Positions 10,869 through 21,874 of a stretch of DNA of 64,000 nucleotides are shown here, one piece after another (the stretch's first letter is position 1; each line of letters begins with the position of its first letter). The stretch comes from Pictodentalium vernedei (lineage: Eukaryota > Mollusca > Scaphopoda > Dentaliida > Dentaliidae). A program made the position numbers and the translations under genes. The notes below the pieces were generated by a model, which was not told the DNA's origin, made no database searches, and worked only from the letters and a program-made list of their open reading frames with translations. The stretch spans positions 393,602,674 through 393,666,673 of the forward strand of contig CM062289.1 of NCBI GenBank assembly GCA_031216915.1, in the 5' to 3' direction.

Positions 10869-12175
10869 CCATTAACCACAGTCCAAAACCCACATCATCT
10901 TATAAAATTAACCTCTCGTGGACCCCACGACGTTAGTGAACAATTAATCAGTATATAATAACGGTCGAGGTCACTCCATCTTATTTCAAACCGTAAACCG
11001 ATTTGTAATTTAAACAACACTACTTTCGGAACATCGTCTGCTACACGTGTGAAAAATCTAGAAAATGAAACGGTTCGCAACTCCGTTGATGGAATAATTG
11101 AGAAAAAGGCAACGTCATTTCAAATTTCAAATTTCATGCAAAGTGAAGAAATGTCTTCCAAGATTTGAAGGGTATGTAGAGCAACTAAAGCAATTTAGGA
11201 GCGTCGAACTACTGTCTCTTCAAAACATCTCTCCCTCAAAAGTGGCTACCACCCGAATGAGATGGATGTTGTTGGAAACATTCTTTGAATCGGAGTAATA
11301 TATTCATACTATTCGACAAATTATTTAACGCAAATGATGCAAGTCCCTCAAAAGACGATTATAATTTTCGCAAAATGTTAAATTGGTGGTTACTTAACTT
11401 GCGTAAATATATATATAACTCCATGTATATATCTGTATAGAACAATTATGAAAAACTTCCTGTAAAAGAAACTTTGTTGTAGTTTTTGTATCTGAAATAA
11501 ATATTATGAAAAAAAAATGAAAAAAAACATCATTTCAAATATTTTACGTGGTGACATCAGACGGTAACATATTCTGCTAGGACAGAGAAGAAACTACGCG
11601 AATTCTCATCCAACCAGAGGGCGAGGATTTTAATCTTAACCCGTAGAACACTGATGTTATCTTCCACGCCAGCTGAGTATCATCAACAGGAAGAGTCTAC
11701 ATTAGTCACTTGCGGAAGACAAATCAATACTTTCAACGTGCAGCCTTGAGGCATCATGTTGAAAATATTGTTTGGTCCAGCACAAAAATCCACTGATTAA
11801 CTACCAATGTTATGAATTCAAGTCGTATCACGATCCTGGGCCGAAAAAATGGTTAATGGAACATAATAGTATGCGAACATGTTCACGTGAAAAGATACAT
11901 ATAAACTCAAACACAAAACCCCCAAATATTATTCTGAAAAAAACACAACCTTTTCAGCATTATTTCATGGAATAAAATGTTGTAGTGTATGGCTGTAATA
12001 TATCCACTTATCTCTGATCTCTGGATTGCTAGAACGCTCAAACGTCACATATCGAAAGGTGTTTCAACTGCCGCTATCTTGGGGCGGAAGTTGCTAAAAA
12101 TTAACAATGATCAACAAAAAGGTTTTTCTCCAGGTCTCTCAATTTTCTGACGCCTCGCATATCCCAGATGGCTTT
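10869..12175. other. Intronic or intergenic stretch with an unexplained open segment
   Basis: About 10990-11165 is open for some 55 codons (CNLNNTTFGTSS..) without homology I recognise. An AATAAA lies near 11495, followed by A-runs. Family C remnant at 11637. Nothing else. Confidence 0.35.
11637..11856. mobile_element. Family C MITE, decayed
   Basis: Left end TTAACCCGTAGAACACTGAT, core TTTCAACGTGCAGCC / GGCATCATGTTGAAAATATT, then CGTATCACGATCCTGGGCCG near the right end. Confidence 0.6.
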
Positions 12176-12394
12176 TTAACCCTTTACCCAACGGAACGGC
12201 CAAAACCGGCCAGCTCTATTCACAAAAATCATCATCCAATTTTCATTATTTTTTTCAGTTTTTGTCGAGCTCGTTCCAATGAGGGGTCATAACCTATGTT
12301 TTTGAGGCAAAAAATAAAAAAAATAGTTATTCAAGAATTTTCAAGAATTTTATTTGCAAGTGTCGTCTGCTTTTTATGTTAGGTAAAGGGTTAA
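12176..12394 (-). mobile_element. Family B MITE with a deleted left arm
   Basis: Complete ends TTAA-CCCTTTACCCAACGG and GTTAGGTAAAGGG-TTAA. The left arm is gone: TTTTTGTC joins directly to GAGCTCGTTCC, leaving half of the palindrome. Confidence 0.85.
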
Positions 12395-13110
12395 ACATTA
12401 TACTTTGATGTCGGTCAAAAATAAATATCTTGATGATGTGCACGTATTCTAAGTATTATTGATAAAAAAACAAGTAACGAAATTGGAAAATTGATGCAGT
12501 GTTAATAGTTTCTGTGGGAAGTCAACACCAATTCGTTTGACGAAGTGAAAGATGTTACACTGTGACTACAGTTACAGCGTAATAACTTTCACGTCATCAA
12601 ACGTCATCGATTGGGAGGAGTTATCACTTTCTTTCAGGTGCAAACTCCAAGACGTTGATTTTATTCATGGAATGAGGTTCGTGCTGAATATTCTTCATAA
12701 ATATAGACAGATTTTGAGTTGCTCTTCCTGGCTACATAATTCTCTTATGTTAAATTGTCTTAAAATGTAGATGAAAAACAAACCTATGCTTGGTCTCAAT
12801 AGATGGATACTTTCTCTTAGTCTTCATCGAATTCCACTATTCAACTGAGAATCATATTGGTTGTTTCTGGAAATAAAACGCGAACAAACTTTAGTTTTGA
12901 AATAGGGTTTATTTGCGGAGTATTTTATGTTTGGGGCGAGTTTAGTGTGTGACGACATATCGATTACACACACAAAGCATACTTAACATATATCATTCTC
13001 ATTTATATCACCATCGACAAGATACCAGCAATATTCGGAAATCTAACTCTTTTCTGCATTTATTATATGCACGTTACGGCTGTCGTACACAACCTCCATA
13101 ACACTCTGTA

Positions 13111-13500
13111 CACTGATGTAGAAATATTTCAAGGAGCATTTTTCCCATAATGCAACTAGGAATTTAAACAGATCAATCTGGTTTGACAGAACTCATCGTT
13201 AACCCTTTGAACTCTAGTGGTATCTTCCATGCCAGTTCAATGGCAGCAATTAGAAGAGTCCATGATCATTATTTGGGGTAGCCCAATCAATATTTTCAAC
13301 GTGCTGCCTTGAGGCAGCACGTTGAAAATATTGATTGGTCAACCCCACACATTTACTGAACAACCATCCTATTTAATGACGTTATGGCGTATGATGCTCC
13401 TGGCCGGAAAGGCGACCGCTGGGGTTCAAAGGATTAAATGCCTAGTTGCGTTGTGAGAAATATGTGCGGGTTGGAATTTCGGAATTTGAACATCAGTTTT
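13111..13500. mobile_element. Family H palindrome near receptor exon 3, interrupted
   Basis: Left half intact (CCCATAATGCAACTAGGAAT, TTTGACAGAACTCATCG). A family C MITE follows and the right arm TGAGCTCTGTCAAA is missing; right flank resumes at AATGCCTAGTTGCG. Confidence 0.65.
13199..13437 (+). mobile_element. Family C MITE inserted in family H
   Basis: TTAA-CCCTTTGAACTCTAGTGG to GGGGTTCAAAGGA-TTAA. Perfect arms CAATATTTTCAACGTGCTGC with centre CTTGAGG. The paralogue at 9061-9241 is an empty site at the matching TTAA. Confidence 0.85.
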
Positions 13501-13544
13501 CAGGAAATTAAGCTAGTTTAGAGCTTTTTCTAACTTTTATAACA

Positions 13545-13853
13545 TATTCTAATTCAGACAAAGGTGGATATATGACACCTTTACTTCTCTATTTAAGTAA
13601 ACAGGGATTAGTGATTGAAGTGGTTTGTACACATAAGCAGATTCCTCCACAAGACGATCGATGTTAGTCTTCTACTTGCTGATATTAAAAATGTGTAAAT
13701 CATAAATTTAAGAGAATGTGGTGGTATTTCTTAAAGATTCAGACGCAGGACATCCCAGTGACAGTTTTTAACTCACACAGTCTTAATTACTGCGTTCGCA
13801 ATTATAAAGTTCTGTTTGTCGCAACTCTGTGTACTCAACCGAAGCTGTTGAAA
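13545..13853 (+). promoter_or_regulatory. Conserved upstream region of receptor exon 3
   Basis: Counterpart of 9290-9598 with the same block order. Independent 5' regions for the two exons are what alternative promoters would require. Confidence 0.4.
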
Positions 13854-14921
13854 ATGTCTTCTAGTAGAAGACATTTCTGTGGATCTAAAGTTGGGAGCGA
13901 CACTGACACAACAGACGCAATGAAGATTAATGGGATCGTCTACGATTTAAAGGCTAGCATCAGTGCAAACAAAAATGCGAAAGAGATCGCAGAACCTTAT
14001 TGGGCGACTGTTCTCTTCAAAAATCTTGGAAGTTTCATATTTTTCTTGAAAGTTTTTGGACTGTATTTTGATAGATACAAAGACAGAACCGGGAAGATGA
14101 AATATACCAAGACAGTTTACAGCTCTGTTGTTTTACTTGTCATTATGGTACTCAATGTAATACGAGCTTCATTAGTCATACACACTCAAGTAAAATACGA
14201 CGTTAGAACTTTCTTCAAAATATGGATGGCCGCATGGTCGTTTGAGTGTTGTGTTAAAGTCTTATGCATAACACACGGAATATATAAACAAGAAAAGCTT
14301 CAGCGTTTCTTTGTAAAATGGCAACAGTATCAACTACACGTTCACGAACAATTTTTGAGAAAATTAGTTCACGTTATAACCTTTCTCACAATGAATGTGA
14401 TTGCAATGAACACATTAACGATCGTTGTAGGAGCTCTTATATCCAAAGACCTCGCGCAGTTGTACCTGTCAGGTACATGGCCTGGAGCAGACGACTCGCA
14501 CGTTAGTTACCACATAGCAGCCTTCGATGGCGCATTAATATTCGCCATGTCTGTTGCTGCTATATTTCCGGTATCTTTAATGATTGTACTTTCCGCGCTG
14601 GTATGTAAGGAGTTCCACTGTTTGAACACAGAAATACGAAATGCAGTTGCCAAGAACGGTTGCAACAGTGGTGATCTCGGGGAGTTCAGATTAAGACACC
14701 AAAATATATGCGAAATTGTATCCATAACAGATGAATTGTTTAGTTATATGACTGGGGCGGTTTTATTCACCAATATACCTATGTGTTGCTTGATGATGTA
14801 CCAAGTCATGTATTATTTTGACTCGCCTGCAATAAATTTGATCATGGGGTCAATTTGGTTTGGAGAAACATTTCTTCATCTTTTTACAGTAATCGGGACA
14901 TGCGCAGTAGTCAATGTTATG
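13854..14921 (+). CDS. Gustatory-receptor-like 7TM chemoreceptor, alternative 5' exon 3
   Basis: Intact 356-codon exon and the nearest relative of the 9599 exon. The frame stays open 46 codons further upstream (to 13716), but alignment with the paralogue places the start at this ATG (GAAAATG context), just before the shared FCGSKV block; the upstream part is taken as 5' leader. Six helices at the same positions as in the 9599 exon; blocks TFFKIWMAAWSFEC, FFVKWQQYQ and NIPMCC. It ends GTT ATG|GTAAGT, phase 0. No helix-7 exon is seen in the following 11 kb. A family C MITE sits about 400 bp upstream in its 5' region and is absent from the paralogue's. Expected to share downstream 3' exons; function inferred from family only. 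Confidence 0.86.
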
Positions 14922-15108
14922 GTAAGTCAACATTACGTATTGCAGTTTTCAGTTGAAAGCATAATAGACTTCAAATACATTTTAGTAAAAGACATATAAA
15001 CTCAGACACACAAAAAGACAAATGTACGTTTGTTCAGCCTTATCGTTATCCTCAGCCAATGGCGTAAGTAGCTTATTCTGGTGCTTATGGAGGGGACCAT
15101 GAAAATTC

Positions 15109-15161
15109 CGACAGACAATAGCGACGCAATGCAGAATGCATTGCGTCGCTAATGTCTGTCG
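15109..15161. repeat. Near-perfect short hairpin
   Basis: CGACAGACAATAGCGACG and its mirror CGTCGCTAATGTCTGTCG flank AATGCA-GAA-TGCATT. 53 bp, single copy. Confidence 0.8.
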
Positions 15162-15173
15162 ACAATATCAAAA

Positions 15174-15425
15174 ATATTAATTAACAACTAACAAATATTG
15201 TTTTTTTAATCCAACAACGTTAATGGACTTCTCCCTGCTTCTATAGAGAAATTTCAAAAGATATTTAATTAAAAAACAACAAACTGTGTTTTTTTCCATC
15301 AGCGTTAATGGACTTCGCCCTGTTCCCATAGAGAAATTTCAAGAATTATTAATGAACAACTAACAAACAATTTTTTGAACAATAGCGTTAATGTTCATCC
15401 CCGGCTCACTTAGAGCAAAATGTCC
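15174..15425. repeat. Tandem repeat, three units of about 85 bp
   Basis: Each unit has AACAACTAACAAA (or variant), a T-rich run, AGCGTTAATGGACTTC and ATAGAGAAATTTCAA. The third unit is the most diverged. Confidence 0.7.
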
Positions 15426-16235
15426 TCAGAATGTTCTGGAAAAGCTATAGGTTGCCCGTTACTTACAACCAAACTTTCGTAGCTAACCCCCACCCACCCC
15501 CAGAAAAAAAACCATAATGTCGCCATGCGCATATGATCACTAATACTTCAGATAACTTCGAAATGAAAAAGAACAGTCATTGCAGTTCGATATTCAAGTA
15601 ATCTCCAGAAAAAGTATTTATTGTACCATTTATGGAAGCATTTGAACGCAACGAAATATTTTTTCTACACTTTATCATTGAGAGGGAAATCCTGCTAATG
15701 CATTGATAGCTGCAGCGTAACAAATATTTGCTTGTTAATAATTAAAATTAATGTCACAGCGATTGCTCGCGGGGATGAGTATGATTATCAACAATGAACG
15801 CACAGAAAGTGTATTTTATATGACGCATGTCGACCTGACCGAGCAGTGCCCTGACAACTCGTACAACTGTCCTCTGCAATCACCTTACAACAAATTCATC
15901 GATTGACACTACTATTTTTCGGCCGGGCCCTTTTGTATGAATTTGAAAGGAAGTATCCTATGTGACCTTGTGAAACCCAATAAGTCAATTTTAGATTAAC
16001 TTAGTGTATGGTTTTTTTTATCTGTTCTAATACTCTGGTCTGTTCAAGAATTGAAAGAAAATAACTGTGCCTGTTTGTTTATTATGAGGACATTCCTTTT
16101 GGGGTACACAGAGGATATCTATTGTTTTTGAGTGGATACCCAAAATTATCATATGACTCGTCCGTTTTGTTCACTTTAAAACATTTGATATTTTGTGTTC
16201 ATATTGATCAGTGATAAATAAAGCCTTCCGTCAAT
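15426..16235. other. No feature seen
   Basis: AT-rich, no open frame of note; a solo TTTTTGAGTGGATAC motif at 16122 recurs in the 58.2-kb hairpin. Confidence 0.5.
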
Positions 16236-16425
16236 TTCATTGGTCAGTTTCAAAACTAGACAATTTGATTGGCTGAACAAAATACAACTGGGCCACATTT
16301 TAATAATTTGCATAATTAGAGTTGGGAGCTTTCATTGGTCAATTTCAAAACTGGACAATTTGATTGGCTAAACAAAATACAACTGGTTCACATTTGCATA
16401 ATTTCAGTAGGGGGAATTTACATTA
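16236..16425. repeat. Two-copy tandem repeat (about 95 bp)
   Basis: TTCATTGGTCARTTTCAAAA and GACAATTTGATTGGCT and ACAAAATACAACTGG repeated in order; second copy slightly shortened. Confidence 0.8.
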
Positions 16426-16455
16426 TCTGTCCTATTTAGGGTGGGTTATCTTGTA

Positions 16456-16657
16456 TTAATCTTTCACCTACAAGAAAAACGCCATTCATTTTTTTTTATA
16501 TTTTCACTTTTTGCTTCCAAAACATAGGTTATGACTCCTCGAGCTCGTTCCAATAAGGGTCATAACCTATGTTTTGGAAGCAAAAAAATGAAAATTTTTA
16601 GTTATACGAGTATGTTTTTTCCAAGTGCCGTCTGCAACTCAAGTTAGGTGATGGGTT
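16456..16657 (+). mobile_element. Family B MITE with reduced centre
   Basis: TTAA flanks, arms AACATAGGTTATGAC / GGTCATAACCTATGTT. The centre is reduced to CTCGAGCTCGTTCC, and the ends are diverged (TTAATCTTTCACCT, GGTGATGGGTTAA). Confidence 0.75.
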
Positions 16658-16723
16658 AAAAAGTCATACTAAGTGGCTAATTTGTGCGTGTGTATGTCAT
16701 ATGATGAATAGAATATGAAATGA

Positions 16724-16842
16724 GTGTTTTTCTCATATAATATTTATGAAATTCGTCCGAATTTTCCGTTTGGGCTCGTCAGAGGCTCGCCCAAACGGAA
16801 AATTCTTAGACTCGTTTCATAAATATTATATGAGAAAAACAC
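16724..16842. repeat. Hairpin element
   Basis: GTGTTTTTCTCATATAATAT / ATATTATATGAGAAAAACAC outer arms; GAATTTTCCGTTTGGG / CCCAAACGGAAAATTC inner arms. Its right flank (ATACCGAAAATTATCTCATG) resembles part of the hairpin at 58233-58354. Confidence 0.8.
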
Positions 16843-17291
16843 GATACCGAAAATTATCTCATGAGTGACCGAGACAAATGTTTATTTTTCGCGAGCGGTT
16901 GTGCGGTCTCGGTCCGCTATTAATCTACTGCAATAGTAGCTGGGATGATGTGTTTCGAAGTGCTGGGTCGTGTTCGAGACACACATAATACCTTTGTTCT
17001 GATCTTAAATGTGGTCGGTAATTAATTAGATATGATTTTTTTTCCCATAATTGCCCCTTATCGAGCTCAGATGATATGACCTCAAACTCGATCGATTTGA
17101 CGCCGATCGCGGCCGATATGAACCAAGCTGGGGTGGTCCCCCTTGACGAGTTACTAGGAGCAACCAATTTGTTTACAATTACATCGAAACCGTTGACCGT
17201 TATTTGTCGAAAGCAATCAATCAGTAAAATTGGCGTTACCAGGCAAAGGGAGAAGTTTTTTGTATGGTGAAGAATTAATGACGGCAATAAG

Positions 17292-17544
17292 CAAGCCAGA
17301 AAATAAGCAGACTGTCATCTGCAAAATGAGGTCCCCAGAGGGTGAATTTAGTGATGCTACCCTTCACAGCAGGGTAGCATCACTAAATTTACTCTCTGTG
17401 AACCTCAATCTGAGTCAGGGTCTCAAAACTAAACAGAAAGAGGTACCCAGAGGATAAATTGGCCCACTGTATTGGATAGCATCATGAAATTCACCCTCTG
17501 GGGACCTCATTCTGCAAATGTCAGACTGCTTATTTTCAGGCCTG
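17292..17544. mobile_element. Family D MITE with 8-bp target duplication
   Basis: CAAGCCAGAAAATAAGCAG to CTTATTTTCAGGCCTG, flanked by the exact duplication GCAATAAG (17284-17291, 17545-17552). Internal hairpin ATGCTACCCTTCACAG / CAGGGTAGCAT. Confidence 0.85.
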
Positions 17545-17660
17545 GCAATAAGTAAGAATTAGGAGGACGAAGAGAAAAATAAGAGCGTTGTACACAAACT
17601 TCAACGCAAACTAACATTCAAAATCTTATCCGAAGATTTGTCGAAGAGAGAAAATAGACA

Positions 17661-17715
17661 GTTCAGCTATCCAAACGTTTCGGCTTTCCCCTCCGGGTCG
17701 TTCGGATAGCTGAAC
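17661..17715. repeat. Short hairpin
   Basis: GTTCAGCTATCCAAACG mirrored by CGTTCGGATAGCTGAAC around a GC-rich centre. Confidence 0.65.
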
Positions 17716-17887
17716 GAGAAGAGGAAACATCGGGCGTTATAAAATAATGAGAAACACTAACACTGTCAGAAAACAGTAACAGATCTGAGGAATTTTTATA
17801 ATGATTTGCTTTGGTTTAATAAATAAAGGTTTTTTTTATGAAGTCACCTCGGGCTGCTATCTCGGCCGATATGAAGCTAACCAAGTA

Positions 17888-18317
17888 CAGGGGAACCCTG
17901 TTAACTGAATAGCCACTTTACCAATGAAAATTATTCAATTAACAGGAGTATTCAATTAACAGGGATTGTGTCACTTCCCTGTATTTGAAAGATAAACTTA
18001 GCATTTATTCTATTATATCTTGTTTGACAGAGCTCTATGAGATCTGTCAAACAAGATATAATAGATTAAATGCCTGCATTGGATGTACTGAGGGCAAATA
18101 GGTCTATAAACAAAGGAAAACTGGGGCGAGTAAGGGTAATTTCTCGACAGGTTACAATATTTTTTTATTCAATTAACAGGAGTTTACTCTGTAACCTATA
18201 TTTAATTAACAGTTCAAATTTGTACTGGAGGTATAGTACAGGGTTTTGTGTTGGGAAATTATATTCAATTAACAGGGTTATTCAGTTAAGAGATATCCAA
18301 TTAAGTGGGCTCCACTG
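17888..18317. mobile_element. pogo/Tigger-like non-autonomous element, TA flanked
   Basis: Ends CAGGGGAACCCTGTTAACTG and, reversed, CAGTGGAGCCCACTTAATTG, flanked by TA. The interior carries ATTCAATTAACAGG-like motifs at least five times, in the manner of pogo-type ends. An empty paralogous site (CTAACCAAG-TA-ATAACCTCT) is present near 18495. A family H hairpin is nested inside. Confidence 0.65.
17998..18078. mobile_element. Family H hairpin, intact core
   Basis: TCTATTATATCTTGTTTGAC mirrored by GTCAAACAAGATATAATAGA; centre AGAGCTCTATGAGATCT. Nested in the pogo-like element. Confidence 0.8.
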
Positions 18318-18380
18318 TAATAACCTCTTTATTTATTAAACAAAAACAAATAATTATAAAATGTCCACAGATCTGTCACA

Positions 18381-18491
18381 GTTTCATATCGGCCGAGATA
18401 TCAGCCTTTAGTAATTTCACACCAGACTTCGACTTTCGGTCTCAGGCTGATATGAAGTTACCTCAGGCTGATATCTCGGCCGATATGAAAC
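18381..18491. repeat. Palindrome with CGGCCGATATGAA arms
   Basis: GTTTCATATCGGCCGAGATA mirrored by TATCTCGGCCGATATGAAAC. The right arm plus flank duplicates 17840-17887 and provides the empty site for the pogo-like insertion. Confidence 0.7.
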
Positions 18492-19325
18492 TAACCAAGT
18501 AATAACCTCTGCATATCATTAATAACTCCATCAGACATTCCATAAATTCATTTTTCTGATGGTTGATGGGATGTGATTCCAAATCTTGGTGGAACATTTT
18601 TTAAGGGTCCAAGTTATGATTTAAACAAAATTCTACATGTGTCTTGGAAGTTTGCAAGAAACAAAAAAAACAACCACCACGGACATCAACGGAGTCGGTC
18701 GGATTTTGGCAAAGGAGAGAAATGCACTACAAGACGATGTAACGTCCTAATGTTTGGGGAAGTACTTTAAAATGGGTGTCTTGAGGTGTGACTTCCTAGA
18801 GTCTGACTCTTAGCAATCATTTCGTCTTCTTATAGTGGATAGGGGATATTATTTAAGGCAAACAAATCCGACAGAACTTACCATGTTCCCAAAGAACTTT
18901 TGGTGACTGTATGTGCGGTGGTGGGTGTGGCTGCGTTGATCTCGCGGTACCCCTATATCCACTTTTCTGGGTTTTAGTTTTAACTCTCTATGTAAAGTAG
19001 ATTTGCTAAAGTAAATTGCTTTTTGTACTTTTTTATTTCTTCAACTTTTGTCTCCAAAAATAGCTTGTCATTCCTTATTGAAACGAGCTCATTTCTATGA
19101 GGAATCATAGCCAATGCAAGTGTCGTCCTCGAGTCAGGTTAGGCAAATAGTTAAGATCTAACAGTGTACGGCAGATCTGATGACAGAACGAGATTTCAAG
19201 ATGAGGAGACACTTGGCTAGACTTGGAGAACATCTGGACGATTAAAAAATTCCGAAATAGCGGGACTAGAATCGAATCAAATCATCCGGACAATTTCGAA
19301 TTAGGAGATAAACGTCTTTTGGTGA
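18492..19325. other. No gene seen
   Basis: Only the family B remnant at 19010-19155. Confidence 0.5.
19010..19155. mobile_element. Family B remnant
   Basis: TTTTGTCTCCAAAAATAGC, GAAACGAGCTCATTTC centre, GAGGAATCATAGCC, then AAGTGTCGTCCTCGAGTCAG and GGCAAATAGTTAA. Confidence 0.5.
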
Positions 19326-19426
19326 GTCAGACATTCGGGAATTTGACTATGGAAAATCATTTGTTAACGAGCCCCGAAGGGGTGAGTTAACACATGGTTT
19401 TCCATGGTCAAATTCACGGATGTCTA
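19326..19426. repeat. Hairpin element
   Basis: GTCAGACATTCGGGAATTTG mirrored by CAAATTCACGGATGTCTAAC; TTGTTAACGAGCCCCGAAGG centre. Confidence 0.7.
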
Positions 19427-19754
19427 ACGAAACAAGAGACGTTTGCCTCCATTGTCATTCCTGCCATCGTTAGAAGTGAAACATTCTCCAAACCCGTTTT
19501 ATTTGAAGAGAAACAATCAAAAAGATGTCATTTTCGATCTCGGTCTATTTTCCATGATCGAGTTTACAAGGTGAACTTCAAAGCACGGACACTAACAACT
19601 GTTAACATAGGAAACAACTCCGGGGTATGTTCGGTCTGTTATGAGCGGTTTAGCGTCGTTGCTCGCGCGTATCGTGGATGCAGACATGTTCTAATTGACC
19701 CGCCCCCGGTAATTAGAGCACCATAAGAGTGAATTTACCTGAGATTAGAGCACG
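19427..19754. other. No supported gene
   Basis: A 110-codon frame (19394-19726) begins inside a hairpin arm and has no recognisable domain; not called. Confidence 0.4.
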
Positions 19755-20011
19755 GAGCCGACCGGTGTGACAGGAATGGAAGTCCGTAGGAACGTTAGTC
19801 CCTCTGGACTATTATTCCGCGGAATTATAGTCCTAGGTCTAACATTTCTAGGAATAGTAGTCCGGAATTATAGTCCTAGGTCTAACATTTCTAGGAATAG
19901 TAGTCCGGACTACTATTCCTAGAAATGTTAGACCTAGGACTATAATTCCGCGGAATAATAGTCCACTGGGACTAACGTTCCTACGGACTTCCATTCCTGT
20001 CACACCGGCTC
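19755..20011. repeat. Long palindrome with one arm partly tandem-duplicated
   Basis: Arms of about 100 bp: GGTGTGACAGGAATGGAAGT .. ACTTCCATTCCTGTCACACC, and CCGCGGAATTATAGTCCTAG. The left arm repeats AATTATAGTCCTAGGTCTAA..AGTAGTCCGG twice in tandem; the right arm carries it once. Arms nearly identical. Confidence 0.9.
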
Positions 20012-20670
20012 TCTGCCAATCAAATTACGGGTTGAGAAAGAACAACAAGGTTGAATTTAACTTATGAATTACAATCGAATTTCGAAGTTTCACATGGCCC
20101 AAGTTTAACGACACTGTTAACACCTAGGATCATATCATGTCGTACTCTTACATGCTTTTACTGGCGAAGGAAGGCACCGTACCCGATGAGAACTAGTGTG
20201 TAGCGGCGAGTAACTGTCAGTTATTTCAACTTACTAACTGTTATGTGACTAATTCACGCCTTTTTTCTGGTTTTGCTTGAAAAATTGTAAACAAAGTGCC
20301 TATTCATACAATGATTCATTGAGTTGTCATTTTACGGGTTCTCTCCTGGTTGCAGCGACGATATGCATTTCTGAAAATTTAGTACCCCCTCTATCCTTAG
20401 CCATTGACCATCTCATAATCAAGAGTATGCTCATTTATTTTTCATCAGTTGTTTGTTTATTGTTCTTAACGATACTTTCACCAACCAGGGCCATATCGCG
20501 TTATGTTATGTTACGTTGGTCTTATGAAAACAGGAAACCGCAAGCTTCCATGCTTCCAACCAAATTCTGTCAGGAATTCGACGCTGTTATGGGGTGTTTG
20601 TTTACCCACTTTTCGTGGAGTTATTTCGCGGACTACCTTTAAATTGATGTGATGTCTAATTACTGAAACA

Positions 20671-20692
20671 AGATATATATATATATATATTC
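20671..20692. repeat. (TA)n microsatellite
   Basis: About 10 TA units. Confidence 0.85.
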
Positions 20693-20950
20693 TTTCGTGC
20701 GCTAGTTATAAGTATTCCAATCAATAAATATTCAATTCGCCTTGTAAACATCACGATATTAATACCATTAGTGGAATTATACGGCGTAATCATAATACTA
20801 CTGCTATGGTAAGTTTTCATTCATACTTACTTAGTAAACAAACATGTACGATAGTATTGGTAATTTCATGAAAAAGTCGGTTAAGTCGCGTAACGATTGG
20901 GAAACATTTCTTGCTTTAATTCAAAGAAAATGAATGTTTATGGTAGTTTT

Positions 20951-21043
20951 AGATTCAATCAGCTTGAATATGTCAGCAGTCGGGAAAAGCGAACCGTAGG
21001 TTCGCTTTTCGGAACAACTGAAATATTCCAACCTCTTGAATCT
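20951..21043. repeat. Hairpin inside segmental duplication
   Basis: AGATTC..GAATAT..TCAG and its mirror around CGAACCGTAGGTTCG. The related copy near 56710-56745 lacks the hairpin centre. Confidence 0.6.
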
Positions 21044-21474
21044 AAAAATGGGCGATGAACTTTTCAAGGGCTAGGCTTGTTCCAGATCTTACAGATCGTA
21101 ACAGGTTAAGCTGCAGGCACATACTTGCGGTTCACCCTCTGGTGTGGCTATGCAGAGCGTTCATTTCACCGCTTCGTTTCACCGGACAGAAAGTCTAGTG
21201 TGAAGCGGTGCGTTCAGACCTATGCCGTCGGGGTTTCCATCGCTTTATGGCGTAGTTTTGCAGTGTGAAAAATTCCAGAAATGACTTTAACGGATTGGCC
21301 GTTCACGTGTGTTGGAGATGGCTAACCGAGCGCTCGGCCATGTAAAAATTCTTGGGAAACTGTTTTTTATCATTAACAAGCATTCGTATATTGTATAGAA
21401 TTGAAATATATATAACCTCTCACGGCAAAAGTCAAAAAATCTATCAAGACACAAGAAAGGCTGCTTAACTGGTA

Positions 21475-21715
21475 GAGTGCTAGAAGATCATATTTGGGCT
21501 TTATTCTGAACTGCAGGTACCTAAAGTTAAAGGCTTCATATTCTGTGGATGTCCTTCATGTTATCTTGTAAGAAAAATTACTTCATCTCCGTTGATTTGT
21601 ATTGTTACAATTTATGGGAGAGTGCCAATAGGCACTCTCCCATGAATTGTAAGAACACAAAAATGTGTGAACAAATCTTGAGGCTGAGAAAAAAAATTAG
21701 CACTGTACTAATTAA
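21475..21715. mobile_element. Family E MITE
   Basis: TTAA-CTGGTAGAGTGCTAG left end and GCACTGTACTAA-TTAA-like right end. Core ACAATTTATGGGAGAGTGCC / GGCACTCTCCCATGAATTGT. Confidence 0.8.
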
Positions 21716-21874
21716 GTGGCTCAGACTTTACCATTCAAGATGCAACTTTTGGCTAACCGGTCATCCGTTCACGCAGATTTTAAATTTGCGTAACCATCAA
21801 GCGAACGAAACGAGCATTCTCGTCAATTTTGCACACTGGTTTGGGAAAATTCTGCATGTCAGTTTGTCACGTGC

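Larger units (their letters stand above)
12550..14940 (+). repeat. Tandem duplication, copy 2 (receptor exon 3 unit)
   Basis: Second unit of the duplication starting at 8460. It differs by a family C MITE inserted in its H palindrome (13199-13437) and by loss of one H arm. Confidence 0.7.
20480..21110. repeat. Segmental duplication, copy 1
   Basis: Blocks CTTCCATGCTTCC..TCTGTCAGGAATTC, ATTCTTTCGTGC, TCAATAAATATT, TTAGTGGAA and ACTGAAATATTCCA..AATCTAAA recur in order at 55440-56800. No coding frame is shared. Confidence 0.6.

Noticed and set aside
10990..11165. Open segment after receptor exon 2 as a private loop exon
   Set aside because: No similarity to the receptor family and no matching segment after exons 1, 3 or 4; left as unexplained.
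16925..17287. 120-codon minus-strand frame
   Set aside because: No domain; abuts and partly overlaps MITE flanks.
20277..20642. 121-codon frame with a hydrophobic stretch
   Set aside because: No domain recognised, and part of it lies in a non-coding duplicated segment whose other copy is not open in the same frame.
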